This document shows positions 5,534-6,982 of a stretch of DNA of 6,982 nucleotides, in pieces; positions within the stretch are counted from its first letter, which is position 1, and every line of letters starts with the position of its first letter. Below the pieces are notes generated by a model. The model worked only from the letters and a program-made list of their open reading frames with translations, did not search any database and had not been told where the DNA came from. Location of the stretch: assembly GCA_026982915.1 (NCBI GenBank), contig JALWQU010000028.1, positions 1,422 through 8,403 on the forward strand, read 5' to 3'. Source of the DNA: Candidatus Altimarinota bacterium (lineage in GTDB: Bacteria; Patescibacteriota; Gracilibacteria; UBA4473). Made by a program: the position numbers and the translations under genes.

Positions 5534-6766
5534 ATGGCTAACACAAAAATACTCGCCGGACTCGATATTGGATCTTCCAAAATCCGTGTTATCGTTGGTA
5601 CTGTAGACGACCAAAAAAATAACATTAATATTATCGGCGTTGGCCTCTCCCCTTCTCACGGTATACGAAAAGGCATGGTCACCGATATTGACGAAGCCAC
5701 TTCCAATATCACTACAGCTCTAGACGATGCCGAACGAATGGCTGGTGAGCCGATCCATCGTGCTTTTGTCGGTATATCAGGAACCCATATCGAAGCCTAT
5801 GATTCAAAAGGCGTTATCGCTATCAACGGGCAAAATGCCGAAATAACCGAAGATGATGTTGATCGAGTATTAGAAGCCGCACGAGCCGTTTCCCTACCCG
5901 CAAACAGAGAAATCTTAAGAATTATCCCTAAGAGCTTCTCGGTGGATTCCCAAAGAAATGTAAAATACCCTGTCGGCATGACGGGTATTCGATTAGAAGT
6001 GGAAGCCCATATTATTACCGCACAAGCCTCGGCTATCAAGAACCTTGATAAGTGCCTTTACCAAACCGGTATTGATACCGAAGAAGTTATTCCTTCAATT
6101 TTAGCCTGTGCAGAATCGGTTCTTGACCGAAAACAAAAAGAACTCGGTGTTGTCCTTATCGAGATGGGAGCCACCTCCACAAATGTCGCGGTTTTCGAAG
6201 AAGATTCGGTTATCTACTCTTCAATTCTACCTGTAGGGGGTGAACACGTAACCAATGATCTAGCCATTGGACTTCGATGTGCCATCGATACCGCCGAAAA
6301 AGTAAAAATCGAATACGGAACCTGCTTACCAGATGAAGTAAATAATCGAGAAGAAATAGATCTTGCCCAAATTTCAAAAACAGATGTTCACGCGGTAAAC
6401 AAACACCAAGCCGCTAAAATCATTGAAGCTCGGTACCATGAAATTTTTATGATGGTCCGAGATGAACTAACAAAGATTGGACGAGAAGGTATGCTTCCTG
6501 GCGGTGCCATTCTCTGTGGTGGGGCGGTAAAAATGGCCGGAACCGTCGATCTCACTCGTGAAACGCTCGCCCTCCCCGCTCAAGTCGGTTTTCCAAAAGA
6601 CCTCGAAGGCATTATCGATCGAGTTGATGACCCAAGCTTTGCACACCTAACAGGTTTACTTCACTTTGCCAATCGGTATGGATCAGGTGGCTCCTTCCTT
6701 GATTTTGATTTCAAAAAAATGTTCGGCAATACGGCCAAATGGCTTAAAAGCTTTTTACCGAGCTAG
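5534..6766 (+). CDS. ftsA: Cell-division protein FtsA
   Basis: Actin-like ATPase that tethers FtsZ filaments to the inner face of the membrane and recruits the divisome. The 410 residues follow FtsA order. Phosphate-1 loop GLDIGSSKIRVIVG is at 9-22. The SHS2-type 1C subdomain is around 85-165 (VGISGTHIEAYDSKGVIAI, then IPKSFSVD). The phosphate-2 strand VVLIEMGATSTNVAVF is at 206-221, and the adenosine-side loop GGAILCGGAVKMAG at 323-336. A C-terminal amphipathic helix, FKKMFGNTAKWLKSFL (393-408), fits the membrane-targeting sequence of FtsA. The phosphate-2 motif departs from the usual D-x-GxxT: Asp is Glu210 and the loop is GATST. The ATG at 5534 puts the phosphate-1 motif at residue 9, as expected; the leader AAATATTACTCA has no Shine-Dalgarno site. 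ftsZ follows after 52 bp. Identification secure. Confidence 0.96.
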   Translation: MANTKILAGLDIGSSKIRVIVGTVDDQKNNINIIGVGLSPSHGIRKGMVTDIDEATSNITTALDDAERMAGEPIHRAFVGISGTHIEAYDSKGVIAINGQNAEITEDDVDRVLEAARAVSLPANREILRIIPKSFSVDSQRNVKYPVGMTGIRLEVEAHIITAQASAIKNLDKCLYQTGIDTEEVIPSILACAESVLDRKQKELGVVLIEMGATSTNVAVFEEDSVIYSSILPVGGEHVTNDLAIGLRCAIDTAEKVKIEYGTCLPDEVNNREEIDLAQISKTDVHAVNKHQAAKIIEARYHEIFMMVRDELTKIGREGMLPGGAILCGGAVKMAGTVDLTRETLALPAQVGFPKDLEGIIDRVDDPSFAHLTGLLHFANRYGSGGSFLDFDFKKMFGNTAKWLKSFLPS

Positions 6767-6771
6767 ATACC

Positions 6772-6808
6772 CCTTAATAACCTTTAAATTTCATTCCTTA
6801 AATAACCT
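6772..6808. repeat. Imperfect direct repeat in the ftsA-ftsZ spacer
   Basis: CCTTAATAACCT (6772-6783) and CCTTAAATAACCT (6796-6808) differ by one inserted A and lie 24 bp apart start to start. The second runs into the CTCTAT box before ftsZ. They could be a local duplication or paired binding sites; no function is assigned. Confidence 0.35.
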
Positions 6809-6818
6809 CTATTAACCC

Positions 6819-6982
6819 ATGAAAGACCTTTTACAATCAGCGATGCAAAAAACTTCTACCGAAAAAAAAGAAGTTCAAAAAAAATCTAAAATATCGGCTA
6901 GTAATGTCCCCGATGTCGCACCTGTAGCGAATATAAAAGTTATTGGTGTTGGTGGTGGCGGATCAACTGCCGTAACCCGAAT
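6819..6982 (+). CDS. ftsZ: Cell-division GTPase FtsZ, N-terminal 54 residues (partial)
   Basis: The reading frame runs from the ATG at 6819 to the window's end. Residues 39-54 read IKVIGVGGGGSTAVTR, the first beta strand and GTP-binding glycine loop of FtsZ. FtsZ is the tubulin-like GTPase that forms the division ring; the tubulin signature GGGTGTG lies outside the window. Before the core there is a 38-residue lysine- and serine-rich extension (MKDLLQSAMQKTSTEKKEVQ...), longer than the roughly 12 residues of Bacillus FtsZ. The loop usually reads GGGxNAVNRM; both asparagines are threonine here. The gene follows ftsA by 52 bp, and its start is preceded by CTCTAT plus six bases. A downstream ATG at 6843 could be an alternative start, but the leader motif favours 6819. 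Confidence 0.93.
   Translation, partial: MKDLLQSAMQKTSTEKKEVQKKSKISASNVPDVAPVANIKVIGVGGGGSTAVTR

Noticed and set aside
5394..5606. A 70-codon plus-strand reading frame starting MHTPCF and overlapping ftsA
   Set aside because: It overlaps the secure start of ftsA in another frame and has no family resemblance; the first part is ordinary AT-rich spacer.
5797..6039. An 80-codon minus-strand frame opposite ftsA
   Set aside because: It is fully antisense to conserved FtsA sequence, with no start signal or recognisable domain.
321..6766. Use of UGA as a glycine codon (code 25), known in some candidate-phyla bacteria
   Set aside because: All five complete genes are full length with no in-frame TGA, and glycines use GGN codons.
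1..6982. CRISPR array or defence system
   Set aside because: No regularly spaced repeats with unique spacers and no Cas-like gene are present; the repeats here are palindromic elements in two or fewer copies each.

Overview
The window is AT-rich bacterial DNA carrying compact housekeeping genes. Their sequence character and the absence of Shine-Dalgarno sites suggest a candidate-phyla-radiation (Patescibacteria-type) bacterium. This placement is an inference from protein style: the MKSREG-type ArgRS, a stand-alone class II PurE, a small YtxH-like protein, and FtsA and FtsZ with altered motifs. The five complete genes end in TAA or TAG, never TGA. They have no in-frame TGA either, so nothing supports a recoded UGA.

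Layout. At the left edge, on the minus strand, lies the start of a RelB/DinJ-like antitoxin with a strong promoter and two identical 12-bp repeats around its -10 box. Divergent from it is argS (321-2024). Downstream, a 189-bp element with 19-bp perfect inverted ends sits exactly on the argS stop codon. A minus-strand gene for a YtxH-like membrane protein with a lysine/alanine-rich tail follows (2240-2692). Next comes a gene-free stretch of about 480 bases that is mostly repeat DNA. Then come purE (class II type) and hisS on the plus strand, a second repeat-rich gap of about 600 bases, and ftsA followed by the first 54 codons of ftsZ.

How it fits together. argS and hisS charge tRNA with arginine and histidine. 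purE and hisS are 25 bp apart and probably co-transcribed. ftsA-ftsZ is the usual cell-division pair, with FtsA tethering FtsZ filaments to the membrane.

The less ordinary content is non-coding. Within 7 kb there are at least four kinds of palindromic element: (1) a GC-rich palindrome translated in frame inside argS; (2) a TAA-flanked MITE-like element at the argS stop; (3) two copies of a ~107-bp element with 20-bp inverted ends, in the same orientation and bracketing purE-hisS, the left copy split by a further 180-bp palindrome-rich insert; (4) a bipartite GTCAT...ATGAC double hairpin upstream of ftsA. In addition, three of the seven visible start codons carry the same CTCTAT-N6-ATG arrangement, which may be a non-Shine-Dalgarno start signal. 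No CRISPR array, rRNA, tRNA or transposase gene is visible.
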